DNA from: Plasmodium brasilianum
Lineage: Eukaryota > Apicomplexa > Aconoidasida > Haemosporida > Plasmodiidae
Direction of reading: 5' to 3'
Length of the DNA: 64,000 nucleotides
Assembly: GCF_023973825.1 (NCBI RefSeq)
Contig: NC_090120.1
Coordinates: 1,326,001-1,390,000, forward strand
The notes beneath the pieces are model-generated. The model made no database searches. It had not been told where the DNA came from and saw only the letters and a list, made by a program, of their open reading frames with translations. The stretch's first letter is position 1, and the number at the start of each line of letters is the position of its first letter. This document shows positions 49,941 to 60,865 of this stretch, one piece after another. The position numbers and the translations under genes are program-made.

Positions 49941-51173
49941 ATGGAAAAAGGTACACATTACTCACAACTGGGTGTTATTTCGTTTAGTTTGTATATTTTT
50001 TTTTTTTTTGTATGCCCAAAGGGAGAGCATACTGACATTGTCCTTAATTTTCTGAGGGTTATAGGGGCATAAAAATGAAATAACTCCGTCTTCTTACTAC
50101 TACTATTACTATTACTACTACTATTGCTATTACTATTACTATTACTATTATTTTTAATATTAATATTAATGTTGTTGTTGTTGTTGTTGTTGTTGTTATT
50201 GTTGTTGCTGTTATTGTTACTGTTGTCATTGTTTTTGTTTTTGTTTTTGTTTTTATTTTTATTTTTATTTTTGTTTTTATTTTTATTTTTGTTTTTATTT
50301 TTATTTTTGTTGTGTTTTTTTTTTTTTTTCCTTTCGTCTTGATTTGGGAACAGTATTGTGTTAACTCTTTTTCTCTTTTTTAGGACATTAATGTATGTTT
50401 AGCAAAAATAAAAAAAATATACATGAGCATATCATACATTTTGTACTGCATAATTTTCTCAAAACATTTAACTGATGGGGGTGATTGCAGCGAGAAAATT
50501 GAATGCAGTAATTGATGCCATGGTGATGATTGTGGGTATTACTGAAATTGCAGCATATGTGTATATGTTCGTTTTACTCTACAAGTAATTTTGTTTTATC
50601 TTTTCCTTTTTTTTAAACAAACATTTCGTAATGAACTATTTTTTTTTAAAAGCTTTTTTCGTTTCGCACGTAAAAGGTGGTTAAGAAAAAATAAAAAAAA
50701 TAATAATAAATTATACACCTACATATATAAATACGCACAAATATGCATATTTATGGGGGACGCAGCGAAAACGTTTGTAAGCTCTCGAAAAATGCTCCCT
50801 AGATCGGCAGGAAAAAAAAAAAAAATAAATAACATACTCCTGTGACTATGCAAGTACGTTCTTTCATAGATACATACATATATACACACAGAGGCGTAAA
50901 TAAATAGGTAAATATGTACATAAATACGTGAATAGTTACTTAAATACGCATATAAATACGCTTATTAATATGCATGCCAATATGCATGCCAATATGCATG
51001 CCAATATGCACGCCAATATGCATGTCAATACGCATATCAATACGAATGATAATACGCTTATAAATGCACACACCCAGGTGTACATTTCATTTTTGGCTGC
51101 GGTGGCAATTACAAATGTTATGTTCAGACATACACAAATACGGACATGGATGACAATGCTCCGTATAACATAA
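49941..51173 (+). CDS. Small four-exon gene, 99 aa, two hydrophobic segments
   Basis: Exons are 49941-49950, 50491-50584, 50677-50776 and 51078-51173. Donors are GTACAC, GTAATT and GTAAGC; acceptors are TTGCAG, AAAAG and CCCAG. Phases 1, 2, 0 close exactly and the chain ends in TAA. The first exon is only MEK plus one base. Exon 2 gives ARKLNAVIDAMVMIVGITE and then a hydrophobic AAYVYMFVLLY; exon 4 gives VYISFLAAVAITNVMF and a basic tail. The outline is a small two-pass membrane protein, possibly mitochondrial. I recognise no family. Exon 3 is the weakest part (Asn/Lys/Tyr-rich). The alternative is a non-coding transcript. It sits between FabG and RPB3, both on the other strand. Confidence 0.45.
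50095..50330 (+). repeat. Trinucleotide/hexanucleotide microsatellite in intron 1 of the 99-aa candidate
   Basis: ACTATT and TACTAC triplets pass into GTTGTT and then TTTTTG/TTTTTA hexamers over about 235 bases. The Leu-rich frame it opens is not a gene. Confidence 0.9.
50965..51035 (+). repeat. 12-bp repeat in intron 3 of the 99-aa candidate
   Basis: Five to six units of AATATGCATGCC. Confidence 0.9.
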
Positions 51174-51322
51174 ACATAAAAATTAGAACAATTAGAATAG
51201 TTAGATTAATTTGTCTCATTAGACAAATTACCTCAACTATCAGAATTAGCATAACTAGACCAATTAGCACAAAATAAATGGCGAAAGAAGTTGATATATT
51301 ATTTTTCTTTTTTAAGTGAGAA

Positions 51323-52390
51323 CTATTCTAGGTCTAACTGAAGTCCATACAAGGAAACACCCTGTTCCTTTAGCTGCTTAGAAACTTCATCAATAGAATA
51401 AAAGGATGACTTAATTTGTGGCTCTAAAACTTTTAACTTATTTTCTAAAATTTCCATTGCCATTTCTACTATTTGTTCAGGCGGCATAGAACCCACGGAT
51501 TCAATTTTAAAATGAAATTTTGTTTCGTCATAAATAATTTTAATAACATCTCTATAGCCCAACTCATTTAGCAGTTCAATACAATATTCAGCCATAACAA
51601 CAGACATATTTTCATTTAATTTTAGGTGTAAACTTCTATTATCATTATCATTACCATTATCAACATCGTCATCGTTATCGTTATTATGATGATTATGATC
51701 ATGATTACGATGATCATCTGTGTTACTTAGCACATAACAGTCTTCATTAAGATTGTTAGCTATGAATAATTTATGTTCTCGTGATAATTTGTTAATAATG
51801 TAATGTTTAATTACTACCTTATGATCTATTCTGTAGGACACATTAGCGGGTATCCATTTTGCGTGCATTTTTCCAATTCCTTTCGTTGCTGTTAATTTCA
51901 TATGTAGAGTTTGATTTTTTGATAATGTAACAATAGGTATAGCACTCTCCATTTTATTATTTTTATTACCATATGGTATAGGCATAGGAATATTAGGTTC
52001 ATGTTCCAACGATTCAATATCATAATGTGTTATATCTATTTTATTTGCATTATTACATTTTACTTCTATTACATATTCTATAGTACATTTAGAACATGTC
52101 TCTTTACACTTACACTTTTCCCGAAATTCATAATTTTTTACATTTCTACTATCAATTGGTATTAACCCTAAACGATGAGCCAAAAACTCATCATGAAATG
52201 AACTTGTGTTCTCATATACATTTACAACATCAATTGCTAGTGTCGGTATTTCGGATAATATAATTCTTCGTAATGCATTTGCTAAACCGGAATTACTGTT
52301 ATACAGCACAAATGACATTTCGTCTTTAGTTAATTCTGTAATCTCTATTTCGTGTCTATTCGAACTGCTATCATTTCCGACGATCATCAT
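51323..52390 (-). CDS. RPB3: DNA-directed RNA polymerase II subunit RPB3
   Basis: Single exon, 355 aa from the ATG at 52390 (or 354 from the adjacent ATG at 52387). RPB3 pairs with RPB11 as the alpha-like dimer of nuclear RNA polymerase II. Signatures: EIEITELTKDEMSFVL, the alpha motif GLANALRRIILSEIPTLAID, FHDEFLAHRLGLIPI, the zinc-binding CKCKETCSKC, and GIGKMHAKWIPA. An Asn/Asp/His-rich insertion lies at about residues 225-255. The frame remains open upstream through 14 copies of a 30-bp repeat, but that stretch codes only for repeat peptides. The family N-terminus aligns with MMIVGND, so the start is placed after the repeat. The C-terminal helix (PPEQIVEMAMEILENKL) is typical. Confidence 0.95.
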   Translation of the reverse strand: MMIVGNDSSSNRHEIEITELTKDEMSFVLYNSNSGLANALRRIILSEIPTLAIDVVNVYENTSSFHDEFLAHRLGLIPIDSRNVKNYEFREKCKCKETCSKCTIEYVIEVKCNNANKIDITHYDIESLEHEPNIPMPIPYGNKNNKMESAIPIVTLSKNQTLHMKLTATKGIGKMHAKWIPANVSYRIDHKVVIKHYIINKLSREHKLFIANNLNEDCYVLSNTDDHRNHDHNHHNNDNDDDVDNGNDNDNRSLHLKLNENMSVVMAEYCIELLNELGYRDVIKIIYDETKFHFKIESVGSMPPEQIVEMAMEILENKLKVLEPQIKSSFYSIDEVSKQLKEQGVSLYGLQLDLE

Positions 52391-52454
52391 GCTAGAGAAT
52401 GGTACGCGCTTCGAAGGGGTGTGGAAAAATATTGCACTGTAGTGTGTTACAGTG

Positions 52455-52866
52455 TACTGTTCTATGCTATACTGCACTACACTGTACTGTGCTATGCTAT
52501 ACTGCACTACACTGTACTGTGCTATGATATACTGCACTACACTGTACTGTGCTATGATATACTGCACTACACTGTACTGTTCTATGATATACTGCACTAC
52601 ACTGTACTGTGCTATGATATACTGCACTACACTGTACTGTGCTATGCTATACTGCACTACACTGTACTGTGCTATGCTATACTGCACTACACTGTACTGT
52701 TCTATGATATACTGCACTACACTGTACTGTGCTATGCTATACTGCACTACACTGTACTGTGCTATGATATACTGCACTACACTGTACTGTGCTATGCTAT
52801 ACTGCACTACACTGTACTGTTCTATGATATACTGCACTACACTGTACTGTGCTATGATATACTGCA
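52455..52866 (+). repeat. 30-bp tandem repeat with 4-unit higher-order pattern, upstream of RPB3
   Basis: Fourteen units (last partial) begin TACTGT(G/T)CTATG(C/A)TATA and end CTGCACTACACTG. Only two positions vary. The first is T in units 1, 5, 9 and 13 and G in all others, i.e. a 120-bp super-repeat. The array starts 64 bp before the RPB3 start codon and, being a multiple of three without stops in several frames, makes long false open frames on both strands. Confidence 0.95.
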
Positions 52867-53362
52867 ATGTATATCACGCTAACCCTCTTTCGATGGGCTA
52901 CTTTCACTACAATTTTTTTCTTATACGTAATATCAATAACAAGTTCCTGTGAAAAACACATGGGAGCGCTGTTTGCATTTATTTGCAAAAATCAATTTAT
53001 ATATAATGTATTTCAAAAAAAAAAAAAAAAAAAAATCGCGGTTTCAAATTATTAACTGTAATTTGCGCTCCACTTTGATGATACCACATTGGCATATATT
53101 TTTCCATATGTTTAAGCACATAAATACATATATATATTAAGTACATATGTACGATCTATATAGATAGATACATACATAAACAAATACATAAATACATACA
53201 TGTATAACGCTCCTACATTTTTACATGTTTAAACACATACATGTATTGCTTCATTAAAAATGTATGATCCGTTCATGCGAAAGCTTCAAAATTGTATGAT
53301 GGGCCTTTAAAAGTGCAATTTTTGGAGAAATAGATGGCTTTTTTTTCATATACTAAAAGACC

Positions 53363-53454
53363 ATATTTTGACGTGATATAGCACTATATTTTGGCGTAAT
53401 ACAGTGCTATTTACTGACATAATTAAGTGCTATTTTTTTACGTTACAAAACACT
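53363..53454 (+). repeat. Four degenerate 23-bp tandem units
   Basis: Units share AT(A/T)T...TGACGT...TA...(G/A)C(A/T)CT spacing exactly 23 bases apart, with about 60-75% identity by eye. An old, decayed minisatellite. Confidence 0.7.
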
Positions 53455-53837
53455 AAAACAACTGCTTTATATTCCTTCGCAGGGATTTTTCACCTGCTTA
53501 CAATTTTTGAGTAATTGCTATTATTTTCATGCATAATAATTTTTTTAAAAGCATTTAAAGGGAATGTATAATCATCGTTGCGTTTATTTTGGCGCCTTCA
53601 AAATATACCCCACAAATAATAAATTATATTAATACATATATATACCTAAAAATTAATAAAGGTTAATAGTTGCACAAATAAAAAATGAACCGAAAAGGGT
53701 TTTAAAATTATACTCATTATAGGGCATACCTAAATGCGCACAATATACATACATATATTTATATTTATAATAATATAGAGTTCATTAGAAAAAAAAAAAT
53801 AATGAAAAATAGGAGGGTAAAAAATTATGAAAGGAAA

Positions 53838-53985
53838 AATAAATGAACAATAAATGAACAATAAATGAATAAATGAACAATAAATGAATAAATGAACAAT
53901 AAATGAATAAATGAACAATAAATGAATAAATGAACAACAAATGAATAAATGAACAATAAATGAATAAATGAACAACAAATGAATA
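53838..53985 (+). repeat. 22-bp minisatellite AATAAATGAACAATAAATG type
   Basis: About seven units alternating GAACAATAAATGAATAAAT and GAACAACAAATGAATAAAT. Confidence 0.9.
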
Positions 53986-54614
53986 AAAAATAGTAAGGCA
54001 AAATATGCTAAAAGGATTAGTAAAACGGAATGAGCAAAGGCCAATAAAAACAAAGTAGGGTGAAGCACTATGAGGCAAAGTGAAGCCCTATATTGTATTA
54101 TAACTTACGTATAATTCTGAGTAAATAAATTCAAATCGATAGAACTATATGCATTATAATAAAGGTACAGGCAAAATTGTATGGTCATAAAAAATGCAGT
54201 GAAATTGTATATCTCGCGAATAAAAATAGCTGCACTAAATGTTTATAAAATTACGAAGGGCGATAAAAATAAAAAAAAAAAAAAAAGATACACAAAAGAT
54301 TAAGTGGTGGTTACTGTATGTTTCCCACAATGATGCTGCAGTAGCAAAGAATAGTTTTTTTAAAAAAAAAAGACTTCAAAAATGAAAAGAAGTTTCAAGT
54401 TGTGAGTAGAAAAAACAAACTTACACATGCTTATACATACATATATATACATATATATATATATATTTACATATACATATATTTGTAAAGCATCAAACAA
54501 AACTGGACACGAGGCCTAAGGTGTGCGCCTGAGCCCGTACAAAATTGTGCAAGCCCATATATATGTGTGTACATGTGGTAAAGAGTAATCAAGACGGACG
54601 GTAGGAAAGAGATA

Positions 54615-55319
54615 TTACTTCTTCTGAATTAGCTGAAAAGAGTCGTAGTGCGTAGGACTGGTGTATGCTAGGAAAACACATTTTTTGGTGTGCTCATTAT
54701 TTTTCTGTTCTGATTCATATTTTAAATTCCAATTATGTAAAGTAGACGTTATTATGTAAACAATGCAGTCAAAAGCATCTGCTGTTGCTTTTATACACAG
54801 TTCATCTCCCCAGTAACCGTTTGTTTCCATTTTATTGGTATATTCATAAAAATCATTATTTTCAAAATAGATGGAAAAATGCTCTTTAAAGTTTAACATA
54901 TATTCAACACACCTTTTTCTAACATACATATGATACTTTTGTTTTTCAAATAAATTTAATGAAATAGATCTAAATAAACAATTTCCATCACCTGCTACTT
55001 GCACTAGTTCACATCCTATTGCCAGTAATCTACTTTCTAATATTTTCCTACTATTATGGTAATTTTCTTTATTTTTTAATATATTACTTCTTTTTAAAAA
55101 AGATATATGTCTATCGAAGGTAGTATATCTCTTTAATTTTTCTTTTCTTTTTAATCTTGCTATAGCTTTCAAGACGTAGCATAAACTTTTTATATCCAAT
55201 TTTGTGTTTAATAATCGTTCTAATTTTTCATCTTTTTCATTCCTTTTGGAAACCTTCAGTTCTCTCTTCAAGTAACTGTATTTTAAATTTCCCCAATTTA
55301 TGTTCAAACAGATATTCAT
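54615..55319 (-). CDS. OTU-domain cysteine protease (deubiquitinase-like)
   Basis: Single exon, 234 aa. The N-terminal third is basic and helical (Lys/Arg/Leu-rich). The OTU domain starts at about residue 95: GCELVQVAGDGNCLFRSIS carries the catalytic Cys (about 113) in the DGNC motif, GYWGDELCIKATADAF is the second OTU block, and SPTHYDSFQ near the C-terminus carries the catalytic His (about 223). OTU proteases cleave ubiquitin or ubiquitin-like conjugates. The Plasmodium member at this locus is annotated as OTU-like cysteine protease as far as I recall; the specific substrate is not visible. The start is the first ATG of the frame; a further upstream exon cannot be excluded. Confidence 0.93.
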   Translation of the reverse strand: MNICLNINWGNLKYSYLKRELKVSKRNEKDEKLERLLNTKLDIKSLCYVLKAIARLKRKEKLKRYTTFDRHISFLKRSNILKNKENYHNSRKILESRLLAIGCELVQVAGDGNCLFRSISLNLFEKQKYHMYVRKRCVEYMLNFKEHFSIYFENNDFYEYTNKMETNGYWGDELCIKATADAFDCIVYIITSTLHNWNLKYESEQKNNEHTKKCVFLAYTSPTHYDSFQLIQKK

Positions 55320-55472
55320 AATTAAGGCGCAACTGGTATACTTCTAATCAAATGCAAAAGCACAAGAAAAAAAAAAAAAAGTAAAAACTTAATAGTAAAA
55401 ACTAAAGAGTAAGTAAAAACTCTGTCGTTTTAAACCACTTTTGGTACGTATGAAAAAACTGGCAAACCATAA

Positions 55473-57278
55473 ATGAATCGACGAGATGGCAAAAGGTGTG
55501 GGAGAGAGATAAGCGATATTTACAATCAAATGGATATACGCTTAAACGACATCATATGAGTACTCCCATACGCATTATATATATGTATGTATGCATGTAT
55601 ACACAAGCGCGATTATGTATTTGGAATAACAAAATTCTTGGTATTTTTTTTTTTTTTTTTTAAGCTTCTTTCACTTAACGCGCAAATTGTGCTAGAGAGA
55701 CGGCTGTACCTTTACTAAGGAGTAAAGGAGCACGTGAGCATATGTCCTTGCATAGATATATTTATATATATACATACATGTGTATACTTATGTACGGGCG
55801 TATACATATACCTATAAGTGAACTCACTAAAAAAAATGTGCTAAAAAATATTAAATTACAAGAGTTCCATATTTGTGGATTAGACTGCGAAAAAATTCAA
55901 AAAAAAAAAAATTATATTTTCAGAATATGGAAAAAGAGCAAAAAGGTAACAAGCGATTTTTTACAAATAAGTTCCCATAAAACTTGTTAAGGGATAAAAA
56001 AAAAAAAAAAAAAAAAAAAAATTTTCTCAGTAAATTTTCCCCCTGCTATGTGAAATGAGAAGGGAGAAGGGTCGCAAAAATATTTTGTTACATATGTATG
56101 CATGTATCTTTGTACTTAAGTTTGTTCAAATGCCCCTAATTATATATGTAGCTTAAAAAAAAAAAAAAAAAAAATTCAGATATCTAGAGAGAGAGAAAAT
56201 GAGAGATTGAGAGAGTAAGAGTGAGCAACTTTTTCCATCTTCATTTTTAACATTACATTAAATTGTGCAGATCGAATATCTTCCCCAAAATTTTTAATTT
56301 TTTTTTCGTTGTTAAGGTACCATTATATTTTCGTTTGTTTTAGTGCTCCTATTCTTCAATTTTAATTATTTCTATAATCACTTATAATTAGCAATGTAAC
56401 TGTTACAACTAAAGACGTTATTCTTTTGGGAAACAATTTTGATTAGCCAACTTTTTATGTTCATGTTTACTACATTATATCATATTATAGTACATCATGT
56501 ATCGCATGTATCGCATGTATCGCATTGTATTGTATTATTTTTTATTATTTTATATGGTTTTATATTTTATTTTATTATTTTATTTTATTTTGTTTTATTT
56601 TTTTTTAATGTATAACTTAAAATTTTGGGTTATTTTACGCTCCTCAGTTGAAGTTAATTTGTTTAGCAGCACTTTAAGTGCTCAGACATTGGATGAGTGC
56701 GCATATATATAAGTACGATTATATTAATATGTACATGTATATTAATATGTATACATATATGAATATATACCCGTTTATGCAAATGTATAGGTATGCGTAA
56801 TTATATATTCGTATAGCTCCTCTTTTGATATTCCCCTAACTACAGGTTCGCTAGCACAAGCTGCTGAGCTTCGTACGTATGCTACTATTTATCACCACCT
56901 ACATTATTCGGAAACAATTCCGATTGCTCAACTTTTTCAAAAAATTAAGCTACACAAAGTATGTGCCTTATAATCATTCATAATGGGCAAGTCCAATTTG
57001 TACAAAAAATTAAGCAAAACTTCTATCAATGTATAATAATGGTACTGTGAAGGAAACGACATATTAGCATTTTTATGCACGTCAAACCATTTGTGTACTG
57101 AATATAAAAAATAAATAAAAATAAAAATACATACCTGTATATATATAGATATATACTTACGTATGGGCGTGTATACATAAATACATACCTATATGCATAT
57201 ATACATACGTAAATTCGTGTATGCGTTCAGGGGACACCTTACAAAGCGCAGTGTGGGAAAAGCCACTTCACCATTTAA
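55473..57278 (+). CDS. Partly resolved spliced gene or decayed gene, + strand
   Basis: Several segments look like exons. 55665-55705 (LLSLNAQIVLERR) joins 55819-55945 in phase (LELTKKNVLKNIKLQEFHIC and on to KKSKK, GTAACA donor). 56846-56958 (SLAQAAELRTYATIYHH to QKIKLHK, GTATGT donor) joins 57231-57278 in phase (GTPYKAQCGKSHFTI, stop). A possible first exon at 55473 (MNRRDGKRCGREISDIYNQ) runs into TGA right at its donor, and an exon near 56641-56671 fits only one side. The last exon ends 53 bp before the reductase start, unusually close for Plasmodium. The segments could instead belong to a spliced 5' UTR of the reductase gene, or to a decaying gene. No family recognised. Confidence 0.3.
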
Positions 57279-57330
57279 ACGTGAACTGGTGAATGCTGTA
57301 CTCCCGAACTGAGCATCACCAAGGGAAAAG

Positions 57331-57462
57331 ATGATAAAGAGCTGGAAGAGACCGTTTCAGGTTTCATTCCTTTTTGTGTGTAGTATTTTTGTTTTTTATA
57401 AATTGAGAAATTTATTTTTTTTTAACAACATAATAAGTTTAATTAAGAGTTATCTAATTTAC

Positions 57463-57529
<67 letters not shown>

Positions 57530-59733
57530 TAAATTTCATAAATGATGATATTAAAAATAATGTAAAAATATATTTTGGAAGTCAAGGAGGAACAGCAGAA
57601 GAATTTTCGAAAGAATTATGTTCCAATTTAAAAGAAATATTCAATATTAAGGCGGATATTATAGATTTAGAAAATTATAATAAAGAAGAAATAAAAACAT
57701 TTGGAATCCGTATCTTTATCGTTGCAACATATGGGGATGGAGAACCTACAGATAATGCAGTCAAATTTTTTAAATGGTTAAAAAGTTTGAATAATGATAA
57801 CACATATTTTAGAAATACAAAATATTCCATCATGGGGTTAGGAAGTAAGCAATATAAACATTTTAACAAGATGGGGAAAAAATTGACCAGTTATCTCAAT
57901 AAATTTAAAGCAGAACAGATTAGTGAAACGGTTTATGGTGATGATGATGATAATATATATCACGATTTTGAAATTTGGAAAAATAAATTTTTTAAAGAAT
58001 TTTCAAAATTATTGAACATGAAAAATATTCCTTGCAAATATGTTAAGGAAGATATTTATGAAATAATAAACTGGAGAAACTTAGAAGACATAAAAATGGA
58101 TATTTTGTATGTACAAAATGGTGCAAACAATGGCGAAAGGGGTGACACGAAAAATGATGCGAAATGGGATGCCCAAAATGAAGGGGAGAAAGAGCATGAC
58201 TTGTTTAGAAATAATCCACCAAATGGTCAGGAAAACACTGCTTATCGGAACAAAGAAATAATGTATAATAAATATGAAAATAAACAGTTAGTACATTTGA
58301 CAACAGACATAAATGGAAAATTTTATTTTAACCACCTTACTGGTTACGTTATATCTAATACAAATTTGTTGAGAAATGTAAGACCCACTATTGAAGGAGA
58401 AAAAGTTAGTCATATAACTATTAGTATTCAGAATATTTCATATAAAAGTGGAGATACATTAGTTGTATTGCCAAAAAACGCAAAACATGTTACATCATGG
58501 TGGTTGAACCGATTAAATATTGAAGAAGCAGATAGGGGTAGAAAATTTATTTTTGTATATAAAAAAGAAAATTTGGAGAACTCTTCCCCTACACATCAAA
58601 ATGAAGTAAATCTGATTAGTACATATCAAAATAGAGTTGATTCGAATTGCTTATTATATGATAAGGAAAAACAGTTAGTGCAAAATTCCTACGATGACGC
58701 ATCGGTTTGTGCACCTTTTCCCACACCCTGTACTATTGAAGAATCATTACAATATTATTGTGACTTGACAACTATACCGAGAGTAAATGTATTAAAAAAA
58801 TTCAAATGCTTCATTAAAGATATTGAAGAACTTAAAACATTTAATAATATTTTGTCAAGTAATCATAGAAACACCTTTTTCAATATATGTAAAGAATGTG
58901 ATATGACCTTCATAGAATTTGTAGATATATTCATGCAGAAATCAGAATTTGAATTGGCTCCATTTTTACAGTTAATTCCAAAAAATAATACAAGGAGTTA
59001 TACCATATCTTCATCCCCAAGAGAATGTTCAAATGTAATATCATTAACTGTGAAGAAAAAGCAATATCCCATTCATTCCCTTCGAAGAGCTTTAAAAAAT
59101 TTGAAAAACAATGATATGCTTCCCAAAATTAGTGAAGAAAAGTTACGAATCCTTTGCAATAGACGTTGGTATAAAGGATCTTGTTCATATTATTTAACTG
59201 AAGAATTAAATATAAATGACACAATAAAATTTAATGTAAAATGTTCAAAATTTACGCTCCCACATAATTTGGAATGGACTCATATAATTATGATTGCTAC
59301 AGGAACAGGGATAGCTCCCTTCAAAGCTTTTATATCAGAATTTAAATATTTTGATAGAACATGCGTGCAAAATGGAATAAAAAAAAGAGCACAACGAATT
59401 TTATTCTTTGGTTGCAGAAAAAAAGAAATAGACTTTTTGTATGAACAGGAATTTATGGATGCTCAAAAAAATAAACACATTGATGAAGCATATTTTGCAT
59501 TCTCAAGGGACCAAGAGAAAAAAATTTATGTTCAGGATTTAATTCTTGAAAAAAAGGAACTGATATGGAGTTTGATACAAAAGGGGGCATACATATATGT
59601 TTGTGGGAATAGCAATATGACTAAGGATGTAAACAAAACCATTAATAATTTAGCTATATTAAATAAACAAAACGATAAAAAATTTACGAAAAAATTAAAG
59701 AAAAGCGGTCGTTATATTGAAGAAATGTGGTAA
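57331..59733 (+). CDS. NADPH-cytochrome P450 reductase-like diflavin oxidoreductase
   Basis: Single exon, 800 aa. An N-terminal membrane anchor (about residues 10-33) is followed by a run of about 20 Asn and then the FMN flavodoxin domain (IYFGSQGGTAEEFSKEL; ATYGDGEPTDNAVKFFKWL; MGLGSKQYKHFNKMGK). After a lysine- and asparagine-rich spacer come the connecting and FAD domains (RSYTISSSP at about 553; KGSCSYYLTEEL), then the NADPH domain (MIATGTGIAPFKAF at about 653; FFGCRKKEIDFLYEQE; YVCGNSNMTKDV) and the terminal aromatic GRYIEEMW. The enzyme would pass electrons from NADPH via FAD and FMN to a haem or other acceptor at the ER. Plasmodium lacks recognised P450s as far as I know, so the partner is unclear; haem oxygenase-like or desaturase partners are possibilities. 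Confidence 0.93.
57461..57527 (+). repeat. (AAT)n microsatellite encoding poly-Asn in the reductase
   Basis: About 21 AAT codons lie between the membrane anchor and the FMN domain, so length changes alter only the spacer. Confidence 0.95.
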
Positions 59734-60865
59734 AAATGGAAATCCGCTGACCAAATAGTTAAGTAGCCGTAATTTTATTGGCAAATATTTCCACTTTTTT
59801 ATGACTATGTTCATAATATTATTGCTGCTTAGTCTTTTTTTATGCAATTTTTAAATGTATTTTAAATGTATGTTAAATACATTTTAAATATATAGTAAAT
59901 TTTTTTTTTTTTTTTTTTTTTTTGGTCTGTTCATTTTGGCTAGCTAAACAGGGTTATTATTTATGTCCTTTTTTCTGAACATTTGTCCCATAATGATGGG
60001 AATAAAATATATGAAACATCTTCATACCATTTTAATTTTATCATGTTTTGTTTTATTACATATATTCTTTGCTTTATTATATTCTGCTATATTTTTTTTT
60101 TTTTTTTTTTGCTTTATTTTGTTTTTCTATATTTTTTTTTACTTTATTTATTTTGCTTTGTTTTTTTTTATTTCATTTTTTCTTTTTTGAGTGTGTTATA
60201 TTAAGACAAATAGCTAAATATGTAGATTATATTCTATACATGAGTAGTATAGTTGTATACCTGTAAAATATGTCCTAAACGAATTGGTTGATTTGCTAGT
60301 TGGCACTTGATGTGGTGTATATATGTTTGTGCACACACTGGTACATACATATATATGAATATATACGCCCGCGTACGCCTTTTTTCAGCTCTACGCGTAC
60401 TAGGAGAATAAGGAAAACTTTTCATTAACTCCATTTGTTTATACATATTTTATTTCGCCCCTTAAATCTGATTTTTTATGCAAAGAGATTAGCTCAATTT
60501 CTCCGTTTGACTCAATTGCCTTTTCGTAGGCTTATGCGGACAGCAGAGATCCTCTGTTAAGGGGGAAAAAAAATGACAAAATAAAAAATAAATTACGAAT
60601 GATAAATAAAATATAAAATAAAAAAAATGAAAAATAAATAATAAATTATGATGATAAATAAAATATAAAATAAAAAAAAATGAAAAATAAATAATAAATA
60701 ATAAATAAAATAAAAAATTAAAAAGATATATATAATACATCCTCCTACGCGGCAACTGCAAGCGTTAATGCTATACGTCTATATTGCTCACTGAATTCAC
60801 ACATTAGTACTTACGCACAAACTAATTGTAATATATTTTTTTTTTTTTTTTTCATAAAATAAACT
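59734..60865. other. Intergenic region reductase / PLP3
   Basis: Poly-T tracts, TTTTATTTTGC-type repeats (60085-60180) and an AATAAATAATAAAT repeat (60590-60720). A short minus-strand stretch at 60483-60551 (DLCCPHKPTKRQLSQTEKLS then stop, after a TTAACAG acceptor-like site) looks exon-like, but I could not find a partner with matching phase. Confidence 0.45.

Larger units (their letters stand above)
52867..54614. other. Intergenic region RPB3 / OTU
   Basis: Contains four degenerate 23-bp units at 53363-53454, an AATAAATGAACAATAAATG minisatellite at 53838-53985, (TATA)n near 54440-54475 and a few less AT-rich patches (52870-52980, 53250-53330, 53480-53620) without a closable gene model. It includes the RPB3 promoter and the OTU 3' region. 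Confidence 0.5.

Noticed and set aside
50475..50560. C/D-box snoRNA reading of the 50480-50555 island (GTGATGA ... CTGA)
   Set aside because: The boxes are only about 24 bases apart, no terminal stem is visible, and the same bases fit a phase-closing exon better. Kept only as an alternative.
52352..52952. Long Tyr/Cys/Leu-repeat frames over the RPB3 upstream region on both strands
   Set aside because: They are the translation of a stop-free 30-bp tandem repeat; the RPB3 family N-terminus begins after the repeat.
53580..53640. Short + frame MYNHRCVYFGAFKIYPTNN resembling ribosomal protein eL24
   Set aside because: Only about 22 codons, no splice partner, and the similarity is limited to a few residues.
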